From the NCBI GenBank assembly GCA_026713545.1, contig JAPOOG010000109.1, forward strand, positions 1-64,000: 64,000 nt of DNA. Direction: 5' to 3'. Made by a program: the position numbers and the translations under genes. Positions 24,883-34,602 of this stretch are shown here, one piece after another. Position 1 is the first letter of the stretch. The number at the start of each line of letters is the position of its first letter. This DNA comes from Bryobacterales bacterium. GTDB lineage: Bacteria; Acidobacteriota; Terriglobia; Bryobacterales; UBA6623. Under the pieces are notes generated by a model. It was given only the letters and a program-made list of their open reading frames with translations, did no database searches and was not told where the DNA came from.

Positions 24883-26070
24883 TCAGTCCTTGAACAACTT
24901 CTTGATCCCTCTTGTCGCTTGCCTGGTCCTGTGCTCGTTTTCCACGAGCGCAAAACGGACGTGCCCCTCGCCCTCCGGCCCGAAGCCAATGCCGGGAGAA
25001 ACCGCGACGAGGGCTCTCTCCAGCACGAGCTTGGAGAATTCTAGCGAACCGGCCCACTCGTAGCGTTCCGGGATCTTCGCCCACAGGAACATGGTCGCCG
25101 GGGGGGGCTCGACCATCCAACCGGCGCGATGGAGGCCGGCGGCCAACACGTCCCGCCGCCTCTGATAGGAATCGCAGATTTTTTTTGTTTCCTCTTCGCA
25201 CTCTCGGAGCGCGATGATCGAAGCGATCTGGATGGGCTGAAAGACACCGTAGTCGAGGTAGCTTTTGATGCGCCCCAAAGCGGCGATCATCTTCGGGTTG
25301 CCCAGGCAGAAACCGACACGCCAACCGGCCATGTTGTAGCTTTTTGACATCGAGAAGATTTCGACGCCGACTTCCTTTGCCCCCGGCGCCTGCAACAGGC
25401 TCGGCGCCTTGTATCCGTCGAAGCAGAGGTCCGCATAAGCGAAATCGTGGACGATCATCGTGCCGTGTTTGTGGGCCATCTCGACCAGCCGTTCAAAAAA
25501 CGGCAGATCGACGCACGTCGTAGTGGGATTGTGCGGGAACGACAACAGGATCATCTTGGGCGGGCGAATCGATTTCTTGTAGAAGTCCTCGATGCGGTTC
25601 AAGAAGTCGTCCGGCGAACGGAGAGGCAGATTGCAGGCCTGGCCCTCGGCCATGACGATGCCCCACTGATGAATCGGATAGGAGGGGTCCGGCGCGACGA
25701 CGGGGTCGCCGGGACCGATGACGGCAAAGAGTAAATGAGCCAGGGCATCCTTGGCGCCCATGGTGACGATGGCCTCTTTTTCGGGGTCCAGCTCGACGTC
25801 GTAATTCGCCCGATATCGCTTGCAGATCTCATCGCGAAGGCGCGGTATGCCCCGTGACATCGAGTAGCGATGATTGGTCTTTTTGCGGGACGCTTCGGAT
25901 AGTTTCGACACGATGGTCCGAGGAGTGGCGCCATCGGGATTACCCATTCCGAGGTCGATGACATCAAACTGCGCCGCCCGCGCCTTGGCGCGCATCTCGT
26001 TGATGACGGCGAACACGTATGGAGGAAGTTTGCCGATGCGGTAGAACTCTTCGTCTTTGAAAATGCCCAT
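24883..26070 (-). CDS. Class I aminotransferase (AlaA/AlaC or LL-DAP aminotransferase-like)
   Basis: 395 residues from the ATG at 26070; the ORF to 26118 would overlap ald. A PLP fold-type I enzyme: DVIDLGMGNPDGATP, HRYSMSRGIPRLRDEI, GAKDALAHLLFAV, LSFPHNPTTTCVD, and the PLP-lysine site SMSKSYNMAGWRVGFCLG. The Y-S-x-S-x-G-I-x-x-L-R and SMSKSYxMAGWR signatures occur in alanine-forming AlaA/AlaC and in DapL-type enzymes. Location just downstream of alanine dehydrogenase on the same strand makes an alanine/glutamate transaminase the likelier reading, but this is inference. A TACACT box ends 10 nt before the ATG. Confidence 0.88.
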   Translation of the reverse strand: MGIFKDEEFYRIGKLPPYVFAVINEMRAKARAAQFDVIDLGMGNPDGATPRTIVSKLSEASRKKTNHRYSMSRGIPRLRDEICKRYRANYDVELDPEKEAIVTMGAKDALAHLLFAVIGPGDPVVAPDPSYPIHQWGIVMAEGQACNLPLRSPDDFLNRIEDFYKKSIRPPKMILLSFPHNPTTTCVDLPFFERLVEMAHKHGTMIVHDFAYADLCFDGYKAPSLLQAPGAKEVGVEIFSMSKSYNMAGWRVGFCLGNPKMIAALGRIKSYLDYGVFQPIQIASIIALRECEEETKKICDSYQRRRDVLAAGLHRAGWMVEPPPATMFLWAKIPERYEWAGSLEFSKLVLERALVAVSPGIGFGPEGEGHVRFALVENEHRTRQATRGIKKLFKD

Positions 26071-26080
26071 GCTGGTTTCC

Positions 26081-26086
26081 AGTGTA
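26081..26086 (-). promoter_or_regulatory. -10 box (TACACT) before the aminotransferase
   Basis: The box is in the 23-bp gap after ald; the predicted leader is about 4 nt. It would allow the aminotransferase to be expressed apart from ald. Confidence 0.4.
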
Positions 26087-26093
26087 GAGAAAC

Positions 26094-27203
26094 CTAATGT
26101 ACCGGGAGAGGTTGCCATGGGCGGCCCTGTGACTGGGCGACGGCTTGACTGGTCAAGGAGCCCCGATAAGTGCTCACCGCGGCTTGGAGGGAGGCGTCGC
26201 GGCGTACGGCCTCTTCAACTCCGTGGTCTGCGAGCAGAAGGAGATAGGGAAGCGTAGCGTTCGTCAGAGCGTATGTGGAGGTGTTGGGAACCAGCGCCGG
26301 GATGTTCGGAACACAGTAGTGTTGGACTCCTGCCGCCTCATAGACAGGCTCGCTATGCGTCGTTGGCCGCGACGTCTCGGCGCAACCGCCCTGATCGATG
26401 GCTACGTCGACAAACACCGACCCCTTCTTCATGCCCTGAATCATGGCGCGGGTAATGACTTTCGGCGCGGATGCTCCCGGCGCCAAGACGGCGCCGATCA
26501 GCAGATCAGCCCGCAAGAGCGATTCGGCAAGACTTGTGGAATTCGAAGTCAACGTCGTGACACGCCCTTGGAACCGATCGTCGAGCTCGCGAAGACGGCG
26601 CAGGTTCTTGTCGATGACGGTGACTCTCGCGCCGGTGCTCAGCGCGACCCGGGCCGCGTTGGACCCGACGATACCGCCGCCGACGACAACCACCTCGGCG
26701 GGCGGAACACCGGGAACGCCTCCGAGCAATATGCCGCGGCCGTGATAGATCCGTTCCAGATATTGCGAGCCGACCTGCGGCGCCAGCCGGCCTGCGACTT
26801 CACTCATGGGTTCGAGCAGCGGGAGCCGGCCATCAGGCTCCGCGACAGCCTCGTAAGCAATGGCCGTGAGGCCGCTGTCAAGCATTTGCTGGGTCAGTTG
26901 CTCCAACGGCGCCAGATGGAGGTAGGTAAACAGCGTGAGACTCGGCCGAAAATATCGAACCTCGCTTGGTTGTGGTTCTTTCACCTTGACGACGATGTCG
27001 GTCTGGCCCCAGACGTCGGAGGCCGCCTCGACGAGAATAGCCCCGGCACGGCCGTATTCGTCGTCGGTGATCGAGCTGCCTTCACCCGCCCCGGCCTGCA
27101 CCAGAACCTCGTGGCCGGACTCACGCAGGGTCCTCACACCGCCGGGCACGAGTGCGGCGCGGGTCTCCCCGTTCTTGATTTCCGCCGGTACGCCGATGAC
27201 CAT
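26094..27203 (-). CDS. ald: Alanine dehydrogenase
   Basis: 369 residues from the ATG at 27203 (GGAGGTG at good spacing). Ald interconverts L-alanine and pyruvate plus ammonium using NAD. MVIGVPAEIKNGETRAALVP, the pyruvate-binding Lys in VKVKEPQP, His in YLHLAPLEQL, the Rossmann motif VVVGGGIVGSNAARVAL, Asp in VDVAIDQGGCAETSRPTTH and the C-terminal VPNIPALVPNTSTYALTNAT are all as expected, and the length is that of the family (about 370). It precedes an aminotransferase on the same strand, suggesting an alanine/nitrogen module. Confidence 0.96.
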   Translation of the reverse strand: MVIGVPAEIKNGETRAALVPGGVRTLRESGHEVLVQAGAGEGSSITDDEYGRAGAILVEAASDVWGQTDIVVKVKEPQPSEVRYFRPSLTLFTYLHLAPLEQLTQQMLDSGLTAIAYEAVAEPDGRLPLLEPMSEVAGRLAPQVGSQYLERIYHGRGILLGGVPGVPPAEVVVVGGGIVGSNAARVALSTGARVTVIDKNLRRLRELDDRFQGRVTTLTSNSTSLAESLLRADLLIGAVLAPGASAPKVITRAMIQGMKKGSVFVDVAIDQGGCAETSRPTTHSEPVYEAAGVQHYCVPNIPALVPNTSTYALTNATLPYLLLLADHGVEEAVRRDASLQAAVSTYRGSLTSQAVAQSQGRPWQPLPVH

Positions 27204-27397
27204 GGGAACACCTCCCACTTGTTGGATTCAGACGGCAGCGAAAGGGTTTCTTGCAAAGGCGTCAAGCGCCCTGAACTTGAAAAAAAACCTGGATGGCGTC
27301 AGGCTCATGCCTGCTCCGGAGCAGACCGATAACAAAGAGAAGCATCCCATTATTTTTCAGTGAGCTTTGCAGCCCCCGGCGCCTTTGCGAGAAACGC

Positions 27398-29908
27398 CTA
27401 ATCGGCCCTGGGCGCGGTCATGAGGGGATACCCCAGGGTGTCGCCGTTGGCTTGGAAACCGTTGTGGTCGACATCCACGTAGATCGGGTTGGTGTAGGCG
27501 ACCGGGTGCATCTGGCCGTAGGGGTTGAGACCCCAGCCCTTTTCAAGGTTCGAGTTCTCACCCGTCGCCACCACGATCAGATGCTCGTCCCGCTGGAGCA
27601 TGACACGGATGATCTCATCGAACTTCACCGTTCCGTCACTGAACATACCGGGGTTCACGTCTTTGCGAAAGTTGTACTGCTCGGGCTGGCGACCGCTGAC
27701 GAGGACTTGCACGCGGTCGATTTCCAACCAATTGGGCGTCTGGACCTGGATGTTAAGGTCGATGAAGCCGGCGCTCACGACAGTAGAACCGATGGGCAGC
27801 CCTTCGGCAGTGGTCACTTTGAGGAAGGGGCCGTTGGTAATCATCATGCGGCCTGCCTTGGAATTGCGAATAATCTCGGCGTGGTCGATGTCACCGGGCT
27901 GATCCGTTGAGCTGGGCACATACGTCCGCCAGCCCCCCACACCATTGCCGAATACACGATGGGCATCGCTAACCGCCACGCACCAGACGTGCCGTCCCTG
28001 GTTGAGCATTTGAAGCCACCCGAAAGTGCGGTTGGCGCCTCGACGGCCCGCGTAGCTGGGGCTGAGATTCAGAATCTCATCGCTCCAAACTTCGGCGCCG
28101 TCAATCAGTTCCTCAAAACCGACGAAGCCGCCGTCGCGGTCCCCGTCCTGGTCGCGGTCGAAGAATACATTGCCGACATTGGGGTGGTTGGCCTGCACCC
28201 AGCGGTCCGGACCGCCGCCGAAAGGCTCCACTCTGTTCCTGGCGTTCGCGAGGGCATCGATTCGGGAGCCGGCGGCGAGAGACGGCGTGCCCCAGTTGCG
28301 AAGCACGATGGCGTTGATGCGTGGGTCGTAGGTCCACAGCGGCGCCCCACCGTTCTGTGAGAGCGGGTCTGGGACAAACGGGAAGGCGTTGAAGTGTTGT
28401 CCGCTGCCGGTCAGCTCGATGCCGGGGACCGTCTTGATGCGGCTGCTCAAGCCCAAGCGGTCGATGTACGGCTCCCAGTCGTACAGGCGTTGATGTTCGG
28501 TGGTGGGGGCGAACTCGATGTGCTCGGCGGCCAAGTTGATGACGCGGTCGTAGGTGTTGCAGTAGTTGTCTCCGCTGGGCGTCGAGTGTGCGTGATAGTC
28601 GGTGCTGATCCATCCCTTGGTGTCGACGCTGCGCTGGAGGGTGGCTTCGACCGCGAGAGTCTGCTCCCTGGCGACTTCGATCCGCTTTTCGACGATGTCG
28701 TGCTCGGGACCGAGTGTAACGCGAAGGAGGTACTTGCCTGGAGGGACTTGTTGTGTGACTCGGCCGTCGTGTGTCTGGTATTGATGGTTGCCGCCGTGAG
28801 CGCGGTAGTCGGTCCCGAAATTGGGGGTCGTGGTGCCGTCGATGCCTATGAACTGGACTTTGCCCGGCGACGGGCGGCCGCCGGCGTCCTTGATCGCGAC
28901 CTTCACTGTGGAAGCCTTCGAGACAGCGAAGTCCAATTGAGCGGCGCTGTTTCGTTTTACTGAAACCTGTTTCTCAAGCGGGTCGCGGCCGATGTCCTCG
29001 AACTTGACCTTGTGATCGCCGGTGGGAAGCCGGAATGAGAAGCGGCCCTCCGCGTCCGGATAGTGAGGGATTCGCGTGCCGTCGATGTCGACCAGCAGCG
29101 ACGCGTGGACCGCCGGTTGACCGGCCGAGTCTTTTGCGATTCCTGATACTTCACCTGTCGGGCCTTCGGCGGCGGCGAGGACTCCGTACGCGGCAAGGGG
29201 TGAATCCGCCACGGCGATGCGGACCTGGAACGTCTTTTCTTCACCCGGCTCAAGCGCCATCTCGTCGATGAGCGTTGTACCTTTGACGGGGCCGCTGGCG
29301 TATCCCCGTTTGTCAAACGGGTCAATACTGTCGCCCACCCGAATGTTGCCGACGGTCTGTTCGCCGTCGAGCCCCTTCCAGACAGGCGAGGGCGTGATGG
29401 TCTTCACTTCCTGCGACTCGTTGCGATACGTCGAGGAGACCAGCAGATACTGCCAATCCTGTTCCAGTCGATACTCGTGCCGGGTGTAGAGACCATCGCC
29501 TTTTGCGGCGGTACGGACGGCTTCGATGACAGCCGTTCCGCTGCCGGACCCGTCATCGGCGATCTTGACGAACGACATATAACCGCCTTCTCCGCCGGGA
29601 CGGAAAGCGGTGAGCTGGTCGTTGTCCTCGCCGCGCAAGTCGAGGTCGAAGAGGCACCCCTGAAGGACGAAGGCGTATTCGGTGGTCATGTTGGCGCGAC
29701 GGAAGGGCTGCGCGCCGGAGACGAGTGCATGGATCTTGTTGTTGCGAAGGATGAAGTCGTTCGGGAGGCCGTCGGCTTCCTTGCCCTTGGGCATCTGCTC
29801 GCTGTTGTGGAGGCCGATTTCGAGGGCTTCGACACGGTCGCGCTCGGCGGTGAGTCCCCAGACGAAGAGGATGCAGAAGAAAAGAATGATAACGGGTCGG
29901 ATTTTCAT
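27398..29908 (-). CDS. Secreted CehA/McbA-like PHP metallohydrolase
   Basis: 836 residues with a signal peptide (MKIRPVIILFFCILFVWGL). The first 240 residues are beta-rich (LRNNKIHALVSGAQPFRRAN). Two carboxypeptidase-regulatory/Ig-like beta sandwiches follow (VSGIAKDSAGQPAVHASLLVD; VKVAIKDAGGRPSPGKVQF). The PHP domain begins near residue 440 with GWISTDYHAHSTPSGDN, then IEFAPTTEHQRLYDW, NANHP-like VQANHPNVGN and VAVSDAHRVFGN, which supply His and Asp metal ligands. CehA/McbA proteins hydrolyse carbamate or phosphoester bonds, but many relatives have no known substrate. GAGG near the ATG may be a weak ribosome binding site. Likely periplasmic. Confidence 0.85.
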   Translation of the reverse strand: MKIRPVIILFFCILFVWGLTAERDRVEALEIGLHNSEQMPKGKEADGLPNDFILRNNKIHALVSGAQPFRRANMTTEYAFVLQGCLFDLDLRGEDNDQLTAFRPGGEGGYMSFVKIADDGSGSGTAVIEAVRTAAKGDGLYTRHEYRLEQDWQYLLVSSTYRNESQEVKTITPSPVWKGLDGEQTVGNIRVGDSIDPFDKRGYASGPVKGTTLIDEMALEPGEEKTFQVRIAVADSPLAAYGVLAAAEGPTGEVSGIAKDSAGQPAVHASLLVDIDGTRIPHYPDAEGRFSFRLPTGDHKVKFEDIGRDPLEKQVSVKRNSAAQLDFAVSKASTVKVAIKDAGGRPSPGKVQFIGIDGTTTPNFGTDYRAHGGNHQYQTHDGRVTQQVPPGKYLLRVTLGPEHDIVEKRIEVAREQTLAVEATLQRSVDTKGWISTDYHAHSTPSGDNYCNTYDRVINLAAEHIEFAPTTEHQRLYDWEPYIDRLGLSSRIKTVPGIELTGSGQHFNAFPFVPDPLSQNGGAPLWTYDPRINAIVLRNWGTPSLAAGSRIDALANARNRVEPFGGGPDRWVQANHPNVGNVFFDRDQDGDRDGGFVGFEELIDGAEVWSDEILNLSPSYAGRRGANRTFGWLQMLNQGRHVWCVAVSDAHRVFGNGVGGWRTYVPSSTDQPGDIDHAEIIRNSKAGRMMITNGPFLKVTTAEGLPIGSTVVSAGFIDLNIQVQTPNWLEIDRVQVLVSGRQPEQYNFRKDVNPGMFSDGTVKFDEIIRVMLQRDEHLIVVATGENSNLEKGWGLNPYGQMHPVAYTNPIYVDVDHNGFQANGDTLGYPLMTAPRAD

Positions 29909-30119
29909 GAGTGGCCTCGGGAAGAGATGTACTCCTACAGTCTAATGAGAGTTCATTGCATTTGTTTAACAGGTCGTTGCAAAGGCGTAAATCACAGCAA
30001 AACCGCCCCCGAATCCAAGATCGAGTGAGACTCCATCCCTCTCCCAATGGACGGATGCGCAGCGGAATGCGCCCGATTTCTGTTTTTCCCGGTGAGCCTT
30101 GCGGCGCCCGCCATCGATC

Positions 30120-30125
30120 TATAAT
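30120..30125 (+). promoter_or_regulatory. -10 box (TATAAT) upstream of the SDR gene
   Basis: A perfect TATAAT; the nearest -35-like sequence TTGCGG is 15 bp upstream, which is short. The predicted leader is about 23 nt and includes a good ribosome binding site. Confidence 0.5.
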
Positions 30126-30154
30126 GGTGCGTTTGTGGTCGTTGAGGTGATTCC

Positions 30155-30925
30155 TTGTCAGAAGCTCTTTTTGATCTCACAGGCAAGATCGCGGTTGTCG
30201 TAGGCGGCACGACAGGTATCGGACAAGCAGTCGCGCTCGGTCTCGCTCGGTCGGGGGCGACGGTCGTCGCGAGCAGCCGGCGTGAAGACATGGTCCATTC
30301 CGTCGCAGAGGAACTGCAAGCACTGGGATCAAGAACACTGGCGATCACGTCAGACGTTCAAAACCGGGCCTCGCTTCAAAACCTGCGCGACCGCGTGGTC
30401 GCCCAGTTTGGCCGAGTGGATGTGGCCTTGGTCACGGCGGGAGTGCTCAAGAAAGAGCCGTCCGTTGAGGTGCCGGAAGAAGAATGGACCCGCATCATCG
30501 ACATCAACCTCAACGGGAGCTTCCGCGCCAACCAGATTTTCGGACGACAGATGATCAAGCAGGGCTCGGGGGTCATCATCAATACGGCCTCGATGACCAG
30601 CTTCGTGAGTTTCGCTCAGGTTTGCGCCTATAACTGCAGCAAGGCAGGTGTCAAGATGCTCACCGAGACGCTTGCCACGGAGTGGGCACCTCACGGCGTG
30701 CGTGTGAACGCGGTCGCTCCCGGCGTATTCCGAACGCCGATGAATACCAAGGTGCTCGATATTCCGGAGCGCATGGAAGCGATCATACGCCGTACGCCCA
30801 TGGGTCGGATCGGAACCCTCGATGAGATGGTCGGCACCGTGGTATTCCTGGCATCGGACGCAGCGAAATTCGTCACGGGTGTAACAATCCCCGTAGACGG
30901 GGGTTTTCTGGCGAAAGGAATCTGA
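30155..30925 (+). CDS. Short-chain dehydrogenase/reductase (KduD/gluconate-type)
   Basis: 256 residues, TTG start, with GAGGTGA five bases upstream deciding it. A classical SDR: the cofactor loop VVVGGTTGIGQAVALG, SDVQNRASL, VTAGVLKK (the NAG position), INLNGSFRANQ, catalytic Ser in IINTASMTSF, and Tyr/Lys in AYNCSKAGV, ending VTGVTIPVDGGFLAKGI. The C-terminus resembles 2-deoxy-D-gluconate 3-dehydrogenase and gluconate 5-dehydrogenase types. A sugar-acid substrate is plausible but not proven by context; neighbours are unrelated. Confidence 0.88.
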   Translation: MSEALFDLTGKIAVVVGGTTGIGQAVALGLARSGATVVASSRREDMVHSVAEELQALGSRTLAITSDVQNRASLQNLRDRVVAQFGRVDVALVTAGVLKKEPSVEVPEEEWTRIIDINLNGSFRANQIFGRQMIKQGSGVIINTASMTSFVSFAQVCAYNCSKAGVKMLTETLATEWAPHGVRVNAVAPGVFRTPMNTKVLDIPERMEAIIRRTPMGRIGTLDEMVGTVVFLASDAAKFVTGVTIPVDGGFLAKGI

Positions 30926-31259
30926 CCTAGTCGTTGTTTGCCCCGGCCGGCAGGGCCGTAGGTAGGAGCAGATGCCCAGCCGTCGAGGCAATGTCGAACC
31001 CCTTATCCAGATCCAGCATGCTCGTGGCCCCAGTTTCCCTGTGGGCATGTTCGCAGGACGAACAGGCGCGATATGAACGGGGGCGTCCATCGCAAAAAGC
31101 GGTGCCGCGTGCGGCTCTCAGAGCAAGAGGGCATCCCATCTCCAGGCTGGTACATGGTAGGATTGTACTGGTAAGTGTGGGGAGTCCTGACCGTCCCAAG
31201 TCAGCCGTTTCCGTAACGGTTCCCTCCTCTAGTCGCCACAAGCCCCAGTCGAGGAAATA
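30926..31259. other. 334-bp intergenic stretch without an identified gene
   Basis: No coding ORF, repeat family or RNA is recognised. There is an inverted pair GTAC ... GTAC around a TAGGAT near 31157 and an ACGGAAACGG-type inverted repeat near 31205-31220 that may belong to the desaturase promoter or leader. Short antisense ORFs here are not convincing. Confidence 0.4.
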
Positions 31260-32021
31260 ATGATGCTATCGATCGCACTATGGTGCATCTTTGCGGCTTT
31301 CGTCATCGCACAGATCTCCAGCTTTTGCACAACGATCTACCTCCATCGAACGGTAACCCATGAAGGACTCAAGCTCCATCCGTTCGTTGCTTTTCTGATG
31401 CATCTGGAACTGGCGCTGGCGACCGGGATCAAGCCACGCGAGTGGGCCGCGGTGCATCGCAAACACCATCGTTTTTCCGACCAGGAAGGTGACCCGCACA
31501 GTCCCTACATCGAGGGGTTGTGGAAAGTGCTTTTTCTCAATGTCGTGATGTACAAACGAGAAATCAAGAACCAGGAAACGATCGAGACCTTCACACCCCA
31601 TTGGAAACAAGATCTGATCGACCGGATTCCCCTCATCGGCGACTTGGGGCCGGCGATCGGGATGATGGTTCTGGCCCTCTCATTCCCCTATTTCTTCAGT
31701 CTGAGTTGGTGGGCCGGCGGGTTGCTCGGAATTGCGACTTGGTTTCTCAACGCGGGCATATATATCTTCCTGAACGCCATGATCAACAGCGTTTGCCACA
31801 AGGTCGGCTACCGGAACTTCAAGCATCAAAAGGCGACGAACCTGCAATGGGTAGCGCTGCTCACAGCGGGCGAAGGCCTGCACAACAATCACCATGAGTT
31901 CCCGCGCTCGGCGACCATGAAGGCGACCCGGCGCGAGATCGATCCGGCTTGGCCGGTAATCCGGTTGCTGGAGAAGCTCGGACTTGCCGAGTACTCCCAG
32001 AAGACCTTGGCCCACTTGTAA
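31260..32021 (+). CDS. Membrane fatty-acid desaturase, delta-9 type
   Basis: 253 residues. A di-iron membrane desaturase that inserts a double bond into acyl chains. The three histidine boxes are intact: HRTVTHEG, HRKHHRF and HNNHHEF. Hydrophobic segments flank them (LWCIFAAFVIAQISSF, AIGMMVLALSFPYFFSLSWWAGGLLGIATWF). The layout and spacing agree with acyl-CoA/lipid delta-9 desaturases. Two ATGs are consecutive (31260 and 31263), with GAGGAA just upstream; the second has the better spacing. It should adjust membrane fluidity. Confidence 0.93.
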   Translation: MMLSIALWCIFAAFVIAQISSFCTTIYLHRTVTHEGLKLHPFVAFLMHLELALATGIKPREWAAVHRKHHRFSDQEGDPHSPYIEGLWKVLFLNVVMYKREIKNQETIETFTPHWKQDLIDRIPLIGDLGPAIGMMVLALSFPYFFSLSWWAGGLLGIATWFLNAGIYIFLNAMINSVCHKVGYRNFKHQKATNLQWVALLTAGEGLHNNHHEFPRSATMKATRREIDPAWPVIRLLEKLGLAEYSQKTLAHL

Positions 32022-32108
32022 GCCCTGCCGCTCCCAGCCGCTCGATAAGGCATCTTCAGAGCCGGTTGCAAGGGATAGGTTGCGATTCGGCGCCCCGAAG
32101 CTGACCGC

Positions 32109-32114
32109 TACAAT
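32109..32114 (+). promoter_or_regulatory. -10 box (TACAAT) 9 nt before a start codon
   Basis: Predicts a leader of about 3 nt for the SGNH/TPR gene; no -35 and no ribosome binding site are visible. Confidence 0.45.
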
Positions 32115-32123
32115 CAACGCTCT

Positions 32124-34457
32124 ATGGCCAAGCGCCGGGGAAAAAGCGCCCGTCCGGAGCCGCCCCCGATATCGCCTCGCAAGAAATATCTCTTTACCGC
32201 TGTCGCGGTGGTCGGGTTCTTCGCTCTCCTGGAGTTGGGATTGGCGCTCGGCGGCGTGGAACCGCTGGCTGAGCAGAGCGACCCCTATGTGGGCTTCGCA
32301 TCAAGCATCCCTCTGTTCGTTGAGAACGAATCGGGCCGCAGTGGAGAGCTCGTAACTGCTCCGAACAAGGTGCGCTGGTTCAATCGCCAGCGTTTCATGA
32401 AAAGAAAGCCCACAAACACATACCGCATCTTCACGCTGGGCGGTTCGACTACATACGGCCGCCCTTACAACGATGAGGTTTCATTCAGCGGTTGGCTGCG
32501 CGAGATGCTCTTGGTGGCGGACATCTCGCGACATTGGGAAGTGATCAACGCCGGTGGGATCAGCTACGCCAGCTACCGTGCCGCGGTGGTCATGGAGGAG
32601 TTGATCGACTATGATCCGGATCTGTTCATCATCTACATGGGGCATAACGAATTTCTGGAACGGCGAACGTATCCGGAGAGGATCGAGACGCCTCGGGCAC
32701 TGACAGAGGCGGCGGGCTTGCTGAGCAAGACACGGATCTTCGCTGCTGGGCATCAACTGATACAGCGCATCCAAGGCAAACCAGCAGTTGTCGAGGACAA
32801 GCGGGGAGTTCTGGAATCGGAAGTGGATACCATCCTGGCAAGCAGCATCGGTCCCGGCGCGTATCGGCGAGACGACGAAGGCCGTCGCCAAACACTTGCG
32901 CATTTCCGATTCACTCTGCAGCGGATGATCGATCTCGCTCGTGTGGACGGCGCTGATGTTCTGCTGGTGACGCCTGCTTCGAATCTGAAAGACAGTCCTC
33001 CGTTCAAGAGCGAGCCACGGCCCGGGCTCTCCTTGGAAGAGCAGCGCCGCGCCCCTGGAATTTTCGAAAAAGCTCTGCAGGCGGCAGCCAGCAATCGCTG
33101 GGAGGATGCTGTAGATGCCTTCGATCAGGTAATCGCCGTCGACGACCGCTATGCCGGAGTCCATTTTCACCGTGGACGGGCGCTTTACGCATTGGAACGG
33201 TACTCCGAGGCCAAGCATGCATTCAAGAGGGCCCTGGAAGAAGACGTTTGCCCGCTGCGGGCGCTTCCGGAGATACGGAGGATCATCACAGACGCCGCGG
33301 CGGAAAACGACGTGCGAGTTGTCGACTACCAGGAGTTGACCGAACAGCAAGCAGAGCACGGCATCCCTGGTTCGGAGGAATTCCTTGACCACGTGCACCC
33401 GACGATCAGCGGTCATCGTCTGCTCGCAGTCGAGTTGCTCAAGGCGCTCGACGAGATGGGCATCGCTTCGCTCGCCGCAACCTGGAACGATCAGGCGCTG
33501 GAGCGGATTACCAAGCAGGTGGAAGGCCGTCTGGATGAGAAGGCTCACGGAGCCGCTTTACGAAATCTCGCTCGACTCTCTTCATGGCTGGGGCGGCTGG
33601 ACGAAGCGTCCCGAACACTTGCCAAGGCGGTGGAGTTGCTGGGCAATGACGTCGAAACAATGGATCTGATGGGCCAGAACGCCGCCGCGCGCAACGACCC
33701 CGAACAGGCAATCCGTCTGTATCGACGTGCTCTGGAGATCAACCCCGATTACCCGGATTCACGGCTGCATCTGGGCACGGAGCTTCTGAACCAAGGCGAT
33801 CCGGAGGAAGCTCTGGCGCACCTGCGGCGCGCTCTCGAGCTGGAGCCGAGCTCCGCCGAGGCCCACACGCAACTCGGAATCGCATTGGCGGCGACCGGGC
33901 ATCGAGACGAGGCAGTCAGCCATTATCGCCGTGCTCTCAAGCTGCGGCCGCGTTACGCCGTCGCGCATAACAACCTGGGGGCTGAACTGGGAGCTCGCAA
34001 CGACATCGATCTGGCCATCCGCCATCTCGAGGAAGCGATCGAGATCAGTCCCGACTACGTGGATGCGCGGGTGAATCTGGGATACATGCATTCCGCACAA
34101 GGAGACTATCGTGATGCGGTGAACCAATACACACGAGCGCTCGACCTCAAACCCGATTCGTTCGAAGCGCACTTCAATCTCGGCAACGCGCTCCACCGGA
34201 TGGGCGACACCAGTCGGGCCGTCGATTCGTTCCTACAAGCCTTGCGGATCGACCCCCTCTCCGCGCAGGGCCACTTCAACCTCGGTGTTGCGTTGATTGC
34301 TTCGAACCGCGGAAGAGAAGGCATGGAGCATATCCGAGAAGCCGCCCGTCTGGATTCCCGCCACCTGCAGCCACACGCGCAGTTCGAAAAAACGATCGAA
34401 GAAGCGGGAGCGGCCGCTGCAGAGAACTCCATGGAGGTCGAGGTCGGCGGCCCCTGA
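32124..34457 (+). CDS. Membrane-anchored SGNH-hydrolase-like protein with a TPR array
   Basis: 777 residues. A basic N-terminus leads to one membrane segment (YLFTAVAVVGFFALLELGLAL, residues 25-45), so the body lies in the periplasm. SGNH blocks follow in order: the Ser nucleophile in LGGSTTYGRPYND, Gly in INAGGISYASYR, Asn in YMGHNEFLERR and, far downstream, DHVHPTISGHRLL carrying the Asp-His pair. Between the third and last blocks a TPR-like pair (EKALQAAASNRWEDAVDAFDQVI) is inserted. From about residue 490 to 760 runs a regular TPR array (NPDYPDSRLHLGTELLNQGD and so on). It may be an acyl-esterase for envelope glycans with a binding scaffold. Substrate unknown. Confidence 0.85.
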   Translation: MAKRRGKSARPEPPPISPRKKYLFTAVAVVGFFALLELGLALGGVEPLAEQSDPYVGFASSIPLFVENESGRSGELVTAPNKVRWFNRQRFMKRKPTNTYRIFTLGGSTTYGRPYNDEVSFSGWLREMLLVADISRHWEVINAGGISYASYRAAVVMEELIDYDPDLFIIYMGHNEFLERRTYPERIETPRALTEAAGLLSKTRIFAAGHQLIQRIQGKPAVVEDKRGVLESEVDTILASSIGPGAYRRDDEGRRQTLAHFRFTLQRMIDLARVDGADVLLVTPASNLKDSPPFKSEPRPGLSLEEQRRAPGIFEKALQAAASNRWEDAVDAFDQVIAVDDRYAGVHFHRGRALYALERYSEAKHAFKRALEEDVCPLRALPEIRRIITDAAAENDVRVVDYQELTEQQAEHGIPGSEEFLDHVHPTISGHRLLAVELLKALDEMGIASLAATWNDQALERITKQVEGRLDEKAHGAALRNLARLSSWLGRLDEASRTLAKAVELLGNDVETMDLMGQNAAARNDPEQAIRLYRRALEINPDYPDSRLHLGTELLNQGDPEEALAHLRRALELEPSSAEAHTQLGIALAATGHRDEAVSHYRRALKLRPRYAVAHNNLGAELGARNDIDLAIRHLEEAIEISPDYVDARVNLGYMHSAQGDYRDAVNQYTRALDLKPDSFEAHFNLGNALHRMGDTSRAVDSFLQALRIDPLSAQGHFNLGVALIASNRGREGMEHIREAARLDSRHLQPHAQFEKTIEEAGAAAAENSMEVEVGGP

Positions 34458-34602
34458 TCAGTCTGCGATCTGTTTCCCACAAAGAGCCCTTTTCAGCCAG
34501 CCCGTCACGGCTCATTCCAGGGCCTTCGCATTACAGGCTCCCAATCCGCGCCCAAATCACACGGGACGGTGATGAGCAAAACAAAAGTGTATTTCTCCTT
34601 TT

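Noticed and set aside
30926-31259. Small ORFs in the spacer before the desaturase gene
   Set aside because: Composition and frame pattern do not look coding; no conserved motif.
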